Counted from the stretch's first letter, positions 1 through 12,417 are shown. The stretch: DNA of 42,636 bases from Chromera velia (GCA_018398765.1 JAHBMJ010000381.1:6585-49220); one strand, 5' to 3'. Notes: generated from the letters alone by a model not told the origin. Numbers and translations: made by a program.

Positions 1-120
1 AAGCCCCAAAAGAGAAAGCGAGAGAGAGACAGGCAAAATCAGGCACGTCCAAAATAAGTCAACCCAGTCAATTAACCAAACAGACCTCTAACCAAGCCTC
101 TGACTGACTGACTGACTGAC

Positions 121-1659
121 TCATTTCTACCCATTTTTCGATTTCGGCTTCCATATCTTCTCTTTTCTCCTCGGGTCCCTTCATGCTTTCCATGATCACA
201 GTCTTCACCTCCTCCACCTGCAACACAAGGGAAACCACAAACGATCGGGAGTCCATGCACAGTTACCCACCGTAGTGCTTCTCATGGTTTCCCCCCCGGG
301 CCAACATGATGCAACCAAGTTAGGAACTACAAGAGTGAGGGAGTCCCCGGGAATGAGGGAGAGATAGAGCGGAAAGGAAAGAAACAAAGGTTGAGTATTT
401 TCTGGTTGACGGAATCTTCACCCTCATTCTCAAGCTTATCCTTTTACTTTTGCAGGCAAACAAACAAACCCACCTCAATGAAACCGCTCCCGTCTGTGTC
501 AAGTTGATCGAATTCATCTTCGATCTCTTGACGTTCCTCTTCGTCCACTGCATCCACCCACCCATCCATCCATCCACCCATCGTTTTATCCGGGTATGCA
601 TTCATCCATCCATTCACTCATTCAGAAATTTGTGTGCACACCCACCTAACCAGCCAGCCAGCTGGAACGAAAGAAAAGAGGACACAAGAAAGGAAGCGAC
701 AAATCAGACGGAAGGGACAAGCGATGACAATCCACAAAAGACGAAAAAAAGGCAGCTGTTCGGTGTTCGAAAACGTGTGAGGACAATGCCCTCCCTCAGG
801 GCCAGCTAGGAGGAACACCGATCGATCGATCGATCACAAAGCCAAAGAAAGATAGGGCCGGGGGGCCAGAATCGACTTCGACACTCACCTCCTTCCAGAA
901 ATTCGTCCTTAGATATTTTCCCGTCTTTGTCTGTGTCCTTTGACTGCAACCACCCAGTCAATCATCAAGTTAATTTCACACACACACACACACTCAATCG
1001 CTCCCTCATGCACGCAGAACGAGCAGAAGAGGCAGAAAGCGAGAACGAGACAATCGACTAAGCTCGCGCCACACCTCTTCCAGGCTGGGTGAGCGCACTC
1101 ATTCAAAGAAAAGAGGGGAAAAGAGAAGCCATGAATAACCAGTCCTCATTCTGTCAATCAATTTCCCCTCGTGCTGCCATGTCAATTCACGCCTCCAACC
1201 ATGAAGTCAAAAGGTTTTGTGTGAAGCAGTGGACAGCGAATGTCGCGGACTCATTCCGTTCTTCATAAGGAAAGGGATTCGATCATTCACCCACGCGCAA
1301 GCTTACAGAGAGACAAGACAGTTTCTCGTGCTTCTGCATGCCCCTCCCTCTTTCTCCACATCCGCTTGAAAGGGGAAAAAATGAGGAGAGCGTACGCACA
1401 CCACGCAGCCCTGCTCACTGGCTGACTTATGACAACCCTCCTTTCTTCCTCTTTCCAAAATTCAAGGTGACAGAGAGAGACTGACCGACCTCCATGATCT
1501 CGTCGATTTCGATTCGCATCATATCGTCGTGTTTCTGTGGGTGCATGAGGACCATCATTTCCTCTGCGTCCAGAAAACCGTCCTTGTTGCGGTCTGCAGC
1601 GTCGAACCTCTTCACCAGACTCGGCTGCTCGATCGGATGCAGGGATGGACCCATGAAAC

Positions 1660-1722
<63 letters not shown>

Positions 1723-2261
1723 GCACGCACACGCACGCACGCACACACGGGCGCGCACGCGAGAGAGAAACAACTAGACAACCATTTTCGCGTCAACGCC
1801 AACAGAGACAGAGAAACACGTGAGCGGGAGTGAGCGAGAGGAAAGCAGAAAGAGAGGTGCGACCGCCCCGTAAAGCAAAAAAGACGACCAAAGAAGACCG
1901 AGTGCACAGACATGGGAGTTGAGAGGACAGGTGCTCGAGGGAGGAGACGGCCAGTCAGTTTGAAGGGAAACAGAAAACACCGGGAAGCCATAGAGACCGT
2001 CATTGGGGGTCCAGCTGGCCGATCCTAATCGGTTGACGTTCCCCTCACAACTGAACTTCCATCCCTGTCTGTAGTATGGAAACCATTCAAAAAATGCGTC
2101 TGCGTCATTGTTCTTTCTACCTTTCCTCTCCTTCCACTTCATTCCCTCTCCCCGCACCGACTCACCCTTGCCCGTTCCCGCTCTGACTCATCGGCTCCGT
2201 CATCTCCAAAGTAAGATTCGATCATTTCCTCTTTGTCGATCTTTCCGTCCTGAATGCATTG

Positions 2262-2303
<42 letters not shown>

Positions 2304-2928
2304 ATCATCCTTCGTGTTTTTTAAAGTCCTTTTTGCACTTCGATCTTGGCACATATGCAACGCACAAAAACCATGAACGATCAACGGCTCCATACAGTCG
2401 TCTTTTCGTCCATATTGAACGGAGTTGGATGGGAACGGAGAAAAGTGTGTAAGTGAGCCGTTTGGAGGCGTCGCAAGAGTGTGGAGGAGGGGACGACTCA
2501 TTGATTTGCGTGCATCAGCGTTGTGGAGATGGGCCAGACACGCGCTCATGCAGTTGACTGACCCCGCTCGTGTCAATTGTCTCGAAGTCCTGAAGTTTTT
2601 GTTTTTCCTTCATGGTATCGTGGGTCCACTCGATGAAGGCCAAAATTTCGTCTGTGGTTGCAATTCCGTCTTTGTCTCTGTCTATGTATTCAAAGATTTT
2701 GGAGATTTTGACCCCCATCTCGTCACTCGTCATTCCAAGCGCTTCAGCCAATTTCTCAAAGTCCTCTTCATCATCAAAATCCCCCCCGTCATATTCATCG
2801 TCTTCGTCCTCGAAATAATCTTCTGTGTCGTCGACGTATTCATCGTCGTCGGTCTGCTGGGCTCTTACAAAGGAAACACAAAACAAAACATGGAACAGCA
2901 GCAGCAAGAGTAACAGAAGACGCGACAT
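121..2928 (-). CDS. Calumenin/reticulocalbin-like EF-hand protein (3' end off window)
   Basis: This is probably a Ca2+-binding protein of the secretory-pathway lumen (CREC family). Exons, in gene order: 2928-2563, 2249-2166, an uncertain exon near 2088-1994, 1624-1490, 943-889, 547-474 and 217-121. The start ATG (2928-2926) opens a hydrophobic signal peptide of about 23 residues, followed by an Asp/Glu-rich stretch. EF-hand loops are visible as DRDKDGIATTDE, DTSG/DGKIDKEE (split by intron 1), DRNKDGFLDAEE, DTDKDGKISKDE and DTDGSGFIE. The segment RFDAADRNKDGFLDAEE followed by MHPQ matches the CREC pattern in which an EF-hand is followed by an HP motif. Phases agree across exons except around 1994-2088, where the translation does not look like an EF-hand. 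The last visible donor is at 120, so the C-terminus, including any HDEL-type ER signal, is outside the window. The gene is divergent from the esterase at 3601. Confidence 0.85.
1663..1750. repeat. (CA)n microsatellite in an EF-hand gene intron
   Basis: This is a long uninterrupted CA run that degenerates into CACG and CGCA units. It lies in the intron upstream of exon 1624-1490, read on the minus strand as a (TG)n tract. Long ORFs on both strands here translate only the repeat. Confidence 0.95.
2264..2301. repeat. (GA)n microsatellite in EF-hand gene intron 1
   Basis: About 18 GA units sit just upstream (gene sense) of the acceptor of exon 2249-2166. On the minus strand they form the CT-rich polypyrimidine tract of that acceptor. 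Confidence 0.95.
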
Positions 2929-3600
2929 GTTTTTCTACCTTTCTTTCTTTGGAAGGTGGAAGAGCTCTGAGGCACACAAACAACGGCACGGAGAGGTGCG
3001 AGTTGCTCTCACAAAAGAAAGGTCTCCCTCAGCAGTGGTACTGTAACACAGTTGTTTTTCTTTCACTGTTGGATCAGCGATCAGCTTAATTCATTGCCAA
3101 AATTGTCCACCATTTGGCAACGCAAATGACAGCGACCGCCAATGGATGTGGAACTTTAGCCCGTCGTTGTCTGGGCAGGTCGGACGCGTGGTGAGGTGAT
3201 GTAAGGTGACTATATATTGGGAGTGGAATGGAGAGGAGGAAAGTTTTCTTGGAGACGGATCCACTCGAGCTCGTCTTTCTTGCCTGACAAACCATGACAA
3301 ACCGTCTCGCCTCGCCGCGGGCTGAGAAATTTAATTTGTCAAAAAGTTTGTGGCGGACATATATAGTTTGCATGCGCATATTGCAGCGATGTGGCGCATG
3401 CAGTTTTTTTCGCGCGCAATTTGCGCGATCCGACAGAATTCGGCTTTGAATTCGGTGAGATCCGATTTTTCGCTTAATTGTGATGTTGACTGTTGCTCTG
3501 GAAGTAGCTTTGAAGAAGACTCTTAGAAGAGTCAAGCAAAGCTCCGATGCGTCAATCTGGCACCGCTTTGCGATTTGAAGTTTCCAATAACTCAGCCAAG
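2929..3600. promoter_or_regulatory. Divergent upstream region, EF-hand gene / carboxylesterase
   Basis: These 672 bp separate two start codons that point away from each other, so the promoters of both genes probably lie here. Visible elements are two TATATA-like stretches (about 3211 and 3359), an 8-bp inverted repeat GCATGCGC (3370-3377) / GCGCATGC (3394-3401), a CG-rich near-palindrome at 3411-3427, and the octamer GAATTCGG repeated near 3436-3456. The TTGCGC core recurs in the other divergent promoter of this window. No transcription start can be assigned from sequence alone. Confidence 0.5.
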
Positions 3601-6600
3601 ATGGGGTCGCCCTCAAAGATGATGTTGGGGGGTGCCCTTCTGAGCTGCTTGCTCAGTGTTGCTTTGAGTTTTCCGACAACAGTGCAGCTCCCTTCGGGAG
3701 GACTGGTGAATGGTCTCCAGGACCCTGACGAAGCAGTAGTCGCCTTTAAAGGCATCAGATACGCATATGCTCCTCGATTCTCTAGACCCACAGTGCTCAC
3801 ACACAAAGATGGTGACTCACCCATCGATGCCTTTGAGTTCGGAGCAGCCTGCCCTCAATTGTGCTCTCCTTCTTTGCCTTCTTGGTGGTGTGCTGAGAAG
3901 ATCTCTGATGACTGCCTGTTCCTGAACGTTTGGGTGCCTGAAGGCGCAAAGGCTCAGGATGACCTCCCTGTCCTCGTGTGGATGCACGGAGGGCTCTTCC
4001 TGGCAGGGAGCGCTTCTCTGGACTCACACGATGGCGCTGCTTTCGCTGCAATGACAGGTCAGTCAATTTCTTTCGTTCAGCATAGCTTTTTTGTCTTGCC
4101 CCTTCTCCTGCATATTGCCGAGGAAGAAGTGTGGGCAATAAGTAGGAGGAAGAGAAAGTACATAGAACGGGCTCCAAGGCGTGTGTATGCGGCCCCTGCG
4201 GGATATGATGCACACCATGCATACTCTAATCCCTCTACACTTGCTGGTATGAATTCTTTTCCTGACAGCATTAGTCAAAGGTCCCGCCTTCTCTCCCTCC
4301 TTCCTTCCCCAAGCTCTTCCATTGTCATATCATTTCTCTCTCCCTCATGCCACCTTCCCCCCGCCCCGCAGTGCCTCTCTCCATAACCACCCTGGCCTCA
4401 CTTCTCCCTTCCACCCAACTCAGCTGAACTTCTGCAAGGGCCTGGACTCCAAAAATGGTTTAGCATGCAGATCAAGTGACGCCGCAGATCCATGAATCAA
4501 TCAGTCCTTGACAACACCTTTTCTTTTCCGCAGGTGCCGTTGTGGTGACGATCAACTACCGACTCGGTGTAACGGGTTTCCTTACTACCCATGAGTGGCA
4601 AGGCGGGTTCGAGGGCAACAACGGGATCAGAGACCAACAGGCTGCTCTGAGATGGGTGCAGGATAACATCCAGGTCAGGGGGTCGATTGGTCGCTTGATC
4701 AGATTGCTTCAGCCTGTGTCATTCATAAAGCTACAAGCTGCAGCTGTGCTCGTGATTTTCATCTCCTCCTTCCACTTCCTCCTTTCTGCAGGCGTTCGGC
4801 GGTGACCCCTCGACCATCACCCTGATGGGTGAGAGTGCGGGTGCCTCCTCGATTCTCTGTCATTTGGTGTCTCCATATTCCAAGGGCCTCTTCCACAGGG
4901 TGGTCATGCAGTCCCCTGCCATCCAGTCAACAAAGGACGTTGAGTTCTCTCAGAGAATGGGCGCAGCGACTGTGAGGTCCAAGTCTCTGAGGGACCACTG
5001 TGGCCCCCCCCCGAAGAGTATGTGGGACTATCTGGATGAGGTCGAGTATGAGAAGGAGTGGGGGAGTCCGAAGAAGGTGGAGGAGTGGATGCAGTGCGTG
5101 CAGAATGCGCCTCTGCCTTCGTGGCTCATTGCGGGGAGAGCAGGACGAACATGGGCCTCCATTCATGATATTTTCAACGCACTTCTGTCTTACGGGCCCG
5201 TAATTGATGGTGACGTCATCCCTGAAGACTGCTACGACGCCGTATCCGCAGGAAGATACGACCTGTCCATTCCCATCATCATCGGTACGTACGTGGAAGT
5301 TTTCAATAGATAAATGAAAAGGAGAAACCACAGTGAAGGGATCTGCGTGACGAATGTGTGTTTTACTTGATTTTTCAACGTGTGCCGTCTTTTGTCTCCT
5401 TTCGGAAAAAAGAGTGTCCAATTGTCCTCAATCCATCCCTCCGGGTTGCTTTCAGGAAACGACGGAGAAGAGGGACTTCCCTTCGTGCAGGGGGCCTACA
5501 GGATTCTTCCTTCAAAGTGGGTGAGTGAGTGAGTGAGTGAGTGAGGGAGTGAGTGAGTGAGGGAGTGAGTGAGTGAGTGAGTGAGTGAGTGAGGGAGGAT
5601 GAAGAGTGGAGTCGCAGTGCATGAGAAAGGAAGATCAAGAACGAGGGAGAAAGACGTGAGGAAAGGAAAGGATCGAATTGACGGACAAGCGGTAGGAGGA
5701 GGAATTGGAGAGAGCGAGAGAGGCTCATGGGGGCATTGAAATAAATAGAAACAATGGGAAGGAATTGGAGGCTGCCGTTTACTCTTGGAGTAGCTCCGCA
5801 TTCGTTTGCCAAGATGCTGTCGCCTCTGTCACCCTCTGATTGAGTTGAACCAAGCAACAGGATTTCTTGACGAACTGCACTGTACGCAGCTTTTTTTCTC
5901 TCATCTCTCGACTTATTCATGTCTTTCCATCACTCAAACTACATGCATGCATGCATGCATCTCGCAGGTTTGCGGACAGACTGAGCAACGAATTCGGCTA
6001 CGCACCTGGTACAAAAGATTTCGATAAGAGCAACAGGTCAGGCAAGAAAAGTCGGCGTGTACAGATGGCTGACGGTGCTTTTTTTTCATAGAGCTGACTT
6101 TCTGAACGCATTTGAAATCCCCTTCGAGCAGCAGCTCGCTCTTGGGCGATCACAGTCTGTACTGAGTGAGTGATTTATCTCCCATCCCATTCATTCACTT
6201 TCTCTTCTGCAGGCTCCAGCACCTTCTTGCCCGTCTGGCTGTCCGTGTCCTCTGGGGAAAGGACGAGAGGGACAACATCCTGGGAGCCTATGGGGAGACG
6301 AAGGAGGAGATGGAACCTCTCAGAAAGTCCAGCGAGGAGGAGTTCTGGGGACATGATTATTCTCAGTCAGTCAGTCAGTCAGGCAGGCAGGGAGGGAGGG
6401 GGGGAGGGAGGGAGGGAGTCATCCTTTGACAACTCTGCGAGACACGTTGTTAGGGAGGGTACATGCATGACCTTTTTTCCTCTGTTGATCACCTGCAGCC
6501 CTCTTCCCGAGCTTCCTACCGCCTATCCAGAGAGTCCCCAATCGCATCCCCTCTCGGCATCATCTGCTCATGTGCCCAGCCTTTGCAATGGATCCGTGAG

Positions 6601-9071
6601 AAGAGGGAACGTTTTTATTCATTTCCTGCCTGTCGGCCAGCTGGCTGGCTGGCTGGCTAGCTGGATAGCTCAGTGTGTGGACAGATATGCAACAGGAGTA
6701 TGGGGGGATGTCTATAATGACTGCCTGCAGCTACACCCCCGAGAACATGGGAGACGATGCTTGGGACTATGTGGACTTTGAGGAAGAGGGATTTGAGGAC
6801 CTCGACTTGGAGGTTTGTTATTTCGTTCGTTTCTCTGTTTGTTTGTTCTTTAAAAAATCTCCTTCCTTTTTGTTTTCTGCCCCTCCTGTTGTTTTTGGTG
6901 GTCAGCATGGCGGGTGACTTTGAACAAATACAGGGGATGGCAGAGATTTCATAGTCTGAGCTCAAGGGGTCGCACTGGGTGATCGACCTTTGTTGTCCGA
7001 GGGTAGACTTTGTTTGGGTTGTTTCCTTTTCCCTGCTTGCCTCTGTATGGAAGTAAGTAAGGCAAACGACCAGGACAAACTTGTTGGTCTCGTACTTCAT
7101 TTTGTGATTCTTCCACACTCTGCTGCAGTTTGACGAAATTGCCCTTGAGCAGAGCGCTCTTGGAGATAAGGGGGTCGGGGACCTCACCAAATTCTCCCCC
7201 CACACAGACTTTATTGCAATGACCCCCCAGTCTCTTGACGGAGACCCTGAGGACGTTAGAGAGAAGAGATCGAGGTGGGAAAGGATACATGTATTTGTGT
7301 TCCGTAGGTGAGAGTAAACAAGTTTCATGTGTCTGTATTCGCAAAGCTTGAAGATTGAAAGAACATTAGAGAAAATAGGGAAAGACGGGATGCAAGCGAG
7401 GCGAGAGGGGAGGTCTCAACAAACAAATAAGTATAGACTGAAGGAGGACGAGCTAAAAGTCAGGAATCCCAAATGGGACGTTGATATCGTGCTTTCTACA
7501 AAAAATAACATGCAAAGCATGCGTACCACTACGAAGCTTCTACTGTGGTACAATTCGGGCTGCACCACGGTGTTTAGTACACCGTAGGCTAACAGCATAT
7601 ATTGCATGTGCATTCCAAAAAACAGTAAGTGTATGCATGAACGCGTATGGGTGATCGGCCTCCCCTCCACCGTGCAGGTTCCTGGAGCGCGCCTATGGAG
7701 ACTACCTCTTCTCATGTCCCGCTAGGTCCCTCGCTAGAGGCGCCACTGAGGCAGGAGGCACTGTGTACCTCTACACAATTCCTCAGGGCTTTGACTGGAC
7801 ACGAAACCTCAGACACCAGTACTGTCCCACTGAGAACAGATTCGTCGGAAGCAAAAGACCTGTGATGGACGTCGGCTGTGTGACCTATGCAGGAAGGTAA
7901 GTTTTGGGGTGGTTTTTCTTTCAGTGAAACAGCAAGAAATTGATTTGGACTTCCCAGTTCGCCTTTTGGGCAGACCCGAAGGATAAGGACGGAACCAAAT
8001 GAACTTATGATGATCTTCATAAGTTTATTTTTTTCCTCTGAATGAACTGCCTGCAGATGTTCCCAGCTGCCCTACGCATGCCATGCCGAGGAGATCACAT
8101 GGTTCTTCCAATCTGGAAAGAAATTCATTCAGGACGAAAAGGGGCAACCCTATGAGGGACCGGAGTTCGAGAGGGCTGCTGCAGAGGAACACGCACAGTT
8201 CATTGCGAACTTCGCTCTTACGGGTGGGTCTGTCTGAATGCATCCCATGCCTCTCTTCCGGTTCGTCACTCTCTTTAGCTGCTTGCGCCTGTCTTCTGAT
8301 GCGCGTTTTTGTCCCTCTGCGTATGCATTTATCTGTTCTTTTTTCGATTTCTTCATTGCATCCTGTTCCCCTTCACTGCAGGAATCCCGGCAAGTGCCGC
8401 AGCGGGCCACTGGCCCGCCACCACTGGAGCCACCCGCAACATGTTCGGTGTGTGGCAGTTCGGGGGCCGCAACGCCGACGCATTTAAGGTCTTGGGGGTG
8501 CCCCAGGGTCCTGTGCTGTCGGACTATAAGAAGGAGGTATGTGTTCATATGGATGCGTATGGATGTGTGAAGCCTTCTTTTTTCTTCTTTGCCTGCCTCT
8601 TTCGTGCTTTCTCGCACCGAATCTTGACACAGACAGAAGAGTGTTTTACGGAACGGTGAGTTCTCGTGTGTGCAGGTATGCGACCTCTGGGACGGTCTGT
8701 CTCCCTCTTACAGTTGGAGCTGGATGGACAATTTTTGGGACAGACTTCGGAGAGACGACAGAAAGACGATGAGAAGAATTGCAAGCAAGGTGTTGAGGAA
8801 AGTCGCCAACCGGGTGGCAGAGAAAATGGGCAGCGGGGTGTCTCACAGGTACAACGCCTTGGGTGCAATGAAGATCGACTGTCGGAGGGTGGTGTATGGC
8901 AGTGGGGGGGCTGTTGGGAAGAAGGGATACGTGGAAGTGACCCACGGACACGGGGGAAGGGGGGGAACAGTTGTTGACGAGTGCACAGGGGACAAGCCTT
9001 TTGACACAGTGGAGGGGCACTTTGATGGGAAGCTTCTGTTCAGGGGGAAGCGGAAGGGGGACGAGGACTGA
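3601..9071 (+). CDS. Secreted carboxylesterase/cholinesterase-family protein
   Basis: Predicted type-B carboxylesterase with an alpha/beta hydrolase fold, about 910 residues. Exons: 3601-4057, 4534-4673, 4792-5284, 5456-5516, 5968-6036, 6092-6154, 6213-6365, 6499-6595, 6696-6812, 7129-7274, 7678-7896, 8057-8223, 8382-8536 and 8676-9071; all phases agree. The ATG at 3601 is preferred because it opens a signal peptide directly; an in-frame ATG at 3547 would add 18 residues. Landmarks are the oxyanion-hole HGG in VWMHGGLF, the nucleophile elbow GESAG (Ser about 214), a GEEG acidic site (Glu about 369) and the catalytic His in [10 protein letters not shown] (about 681). [10 protein letters not shown] and WPATTG are further family motifs. 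It is much longer than the usual 530-600 residues: exons 7-10 add an acidic insertion and exon 14 a Gly/Arg/Lys-rich tail. The triad is intact, so it is probably active. The substrate cannot be told. Confidence 0.88.
5517..5593. repeat. (GTGA)n microsatellite fused to a splice donor
   Basis: GTGAGT units run for about 75 bp straight from the intron 4 donor region of the carboxylesterase gene. The donor preferred on phase is GTGGGT at 5517; the adjacent GTGAGT at 5521 would break the reading frame. Confidence 0.9.
6366..6418. repeat. (GTCA)n / GGGA-rich repeat at carboxylesterase intron 7 donor
   Basis: Four to five GTCA units begin at the donor after exon 7 and run into GGCAGG and GGGA-rich repeats. 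Each unit is a possible GTCAGT donor in a different phase. The first one keeps the frame into exon 8. Confidence 0.85.
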
Positions 9072-10830
9072 AAAACACACTGCCTGCGTGCGTGCGTGAG
9101 TGACTGACTCCGTGAGTGAGTGTGTGAAGGTCAAAAACACCACCTCTGCTTGACGGCAGGAGAAAAGGGTAGTTTAGAGAAGGCATTCACGTTTTTTCGC
9201 TTTTTGATCAATCGATGCGTGAATGAGTGAAGTGCATGAATGGGTGTGAGGGTGCATTAGCATTCATGAGAGGGATCTAACGCGATCCGACGATCTTTGC
9301 GGAATTCGGAGAGGTTCTCTTTCTGATGAAGTTTGTGCGTGTGGTGAGGCACCGCGTGCGTTAGTGCATGCATTTAGTCAGAGGGCTTCCCGTATCTGTT
9401 AGGCCGTTCAACTATGTGTAGTTTAAGTGCGTGCTTTATACTGGCAAATTCACGGAGGCAAAGGCGATTTCTCTGACATATCGCTATTTTCTTAAGCCCT
9501 ATGCCCGGCTTAATGAATGATCGACTCTGCTTTTTCCCCAGTTTGCTCCTGAGTTTGCAAAAACCTTGCAGAGTGTTGATAAACGCTTCTAGTAAACGCT
9601 TATACTGTTATACACCTAGTTATACACATCTTTTCTATAATTTGAATAGATATAAATTATAAGTTATAACAGCAAAACTAACAGCAAAAACCCGTATATA
9701 AAAAATATATAATCATCATGATCATGATACGCTAGATCATATACATTACAAAAATGGGTTAACTTTGAAATTCCCCGGGAATTTAGTGGAATTTCATGGA
9801 AGTCGAGACCCGGCAGTGGACCATAGACAATGGACCGTGGGGTAACCCGGAACATAAATCCTATCCCATCCTACTTTTAGAATTCAGTAGAATTTGGTGG
9901 ATTTTAATTAGTGGAATTTACTGTAGAATTTACTCCTCTAGAATTTCTTTAAATTCCGTGTACTAAATTCCATAAACTTTGGAGGCTTGTTTCTCGCCAT
10001 CTAGAAAGAGTTGAACGTCCAAATTAACAGTGGTTATACATCTTATAAAGTCCTATAACTGCAGTAAATTTTGACTCCTAATTCTTTTTAGATCGCAAGG
10101 AAAAAAGCCTCCAAAGTTTATGGATAATTTGCATGTGGCCCGGGAATCTATAGACGAGCAGATTCCTAGAGATTACTTAGTCTAGTAGTACCCCATTTCC
10201 TAAGTTGGGGCCCAATTTCTGAAATCTAAATCAAATTTCAAAAAGAAACTCTAGAAGAAACTTTGAAAAAAATATGTAATTAACGCGTTTCTGCCTGTTT
10301 AAAACGGCAGTAAAACCAATTTTACTTGCACTGACAATCTTAAGCAAACAGCGGTGACAAAGATCTGATCCTACTAGACCCGCACTTTCGGAGAGCAATC
10401 TGGAGAACAATGCATTAGTAGGGACGCAGCGATACTCAACGAAATTGCCCATCGACAGTACATAGGGAGAGGCAATGCGCTTTCATTCTTTCCGCCTACA
10501 AATGGCTTTTTGTCTAGCTTTTTGCTCACATCGATGAATTCATTCCACCAAAGCCGGGCAACATTCTTCGTACTCCAACAATTCACAGGAAGGATGAAGA
10601 AGGACGGCCAGTCTGCTGGAAACAAACAACAGGAGAGGGAAGGGTGTCTCTCGCCCTGAGGCTTTTTTCTTTTGTCTATTCCTCCACCTTCCATCTGCAT
10701 CACTTTGCATCTCTGCCAGACCGTCGAGTCAGAAGGAGGAAGATGCAGGGGTCAAGTATGAAGACAGAGTGATGCAATGAGGGAGAACAAATTGAGCACA
10801 CGAGAAGAGAACGAGCTACGATTGAATTAT
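9072..10830. other. Convergent intergenic region, partly AT-rich
   Basis: These 1.76 kb lie between the 3' ends of the carboxylesterase and the CCDC47-like gene. The first 250 bp are rich in TGAGTGAG-type repeats. From about 9580 to 10370 the sequence turns AT-rich, contains several GAATTTAGTGGAATTT-like runs and a fold-back structure (listed separately), and looks like transposon debris. No ORF here shows recognisable protein features. Confidence 0.6.
9970..10123. repeat. Fold-back: 19-bp perfect inverted repeat
   Basis: CCATAAACTTTGGAGGCTT at 9970-9988 is the exact reverse complement of 10105-10123. Weaker complementarity continues about 20 bp inward (CATCTAGAAAGA against the reverse of TCTAAAAAGAATT). 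It may be a small MITE or fold-back element. No target duplication was found. Confidence 0.8.
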
Positions 10831-11369
10831 CTAAATTCCCTTCATCACTTTCATTCTCGGGTTTTTCCTTTTGTTTTCTTTCTTCTCCTTCTTTTCATCG
10901 AATTTGCGTCTTTGTTCTGGTGTCATCTTCTCATACGCCTCCTCTTCCTCTCTCTTCTTCTCCTGTCTCTTCTTCTCCTTCTCTTCCTCTCTCTCCTTCT
11001 CCCTCTCCTTTGCCTGCGCCTCCATCGCTTTCTTCCTCACGTCCGCCTGCTGCTGCAGCACCCGCGGATCCAGGCGGATGGCGGCCACTCGGTCCACCAA
11101 GGTGAAACAAAAGGTGAGTCCCTCAACGAGCTCCTCCAACCCCCTCCCTCCCCTCACAGCGCCAGGAGGAATCTTCAAGAGGACCTCCACCAGTCGGAGA
11201 GGACTACCTGTAGAGAGTGAGAATGTGGATGTACGAACGTGTCTGTTTGAATGGGTGAATGTGAGTGAGTCTGAGTGTGAGGGAGAGTGTGAGTGTAAGT
11301 GAGAGTCTGAGTGAGAAAAATCGTGAAGATGGGCATCTCTCTCCCTTGTCTTTTTCTCCTCCTCTGCCG

Positions 11370-11408
<39 letters not shown>

Positions 11409-12335
11409 GCAGAAAGAAAGGACGGAAGAACGAACACACAAAACACGAACACACCACGAACGAAAAAACAAAAGAACGAAAGACGGAACCGAAGGAAGGA
11501 AGAGAGAATGGAACGAAGAGAGAAGGGAAGGGAAGAAAGAAACAAAAAAACAAACAAAGACCGATACCACACTGGGTCAATGGAAAGACCTCAAAGGATT
11601 TCAACAAAAAAAACAAGGAGAAATGTAAGTATGGAGAAGAGCAAAAACAAAACCGACCCGAGAGAGACCCCGCGATCGATGACGACCTCTCCGCAGAAGC
11701 CGAGACCCCTGCTCCTGACATGTTCAGACCAGAAGAGGATGGCGAGGTCTGTCTCTGCAGTGCTGTTCCAGGAGAGGGTGCAGAGGGCATCCCCACGGCC
11801 TCAGAGGAGACGATCAAGTGCTGGATCAAACGCTCGTGCTCGGCCAGACCTTTCACAATCTGCACGGAGGGAGAGAGACACGCGGGGGGCGGGCAGAGCA
11901 GTCGGCATTCATCAAGCAACACTCGGGGACAAGTGAGCAATTAGGTCCTGTGCACACCCGCCGAATCGAGATGGTCTGAATTTTGACTTCCCTTTCACTC
12001 TTTACACAAACCGGAATGGAGCTTGACGGCCCCCCTCGATCACCCCAGAGGTCTCTGTGCTCTCTTTCATTATCTGCATGCGTCTTCACTCTCCCTCTTT
12101 AATTTTCTTCCGTCAACATCAGAACAAACGAGAGAGACGAACAGAACAAATCGACTGAGTGAGACGGGAGCATCGATTTTGCACGTGTGTGTCACTTTGA
12201 GTGAGAACGATTCCAACATGAATAAGCGAAATGTCGGCAGCTCCCCCGTTCTTTACTCCACCCGACTGTCCAAGCAATTGGACTGCGAGCCCTCTCTCAA
12301 CGAAAAGAATGGTGAAGACGGGCATTCCTCTCCCT

Positions 12336-12417
<82 letters not shown>

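Noticed and set aside
1287-2003. Long ORFs with runs of Cys-Val or Thr-His over the CA/TG microsatellite
   Set aside because: They are translations of the repeat and overlap spliced EF-hand exons in another frame.
5521-5526. GTGAGT as the intron 4 donor of the esterase
   Set aside because: Using it puts exon 5 out of frame; the GTGGGT four bases upstream keeps [11 protein letters not shown] open.
10777-11302. Plus-strand Ser/Leu/Phe-rich ORFs opposite the CCDC47-like last exon
   Set aside because: They mirror the charged coiled coil encoded on the minus strand.
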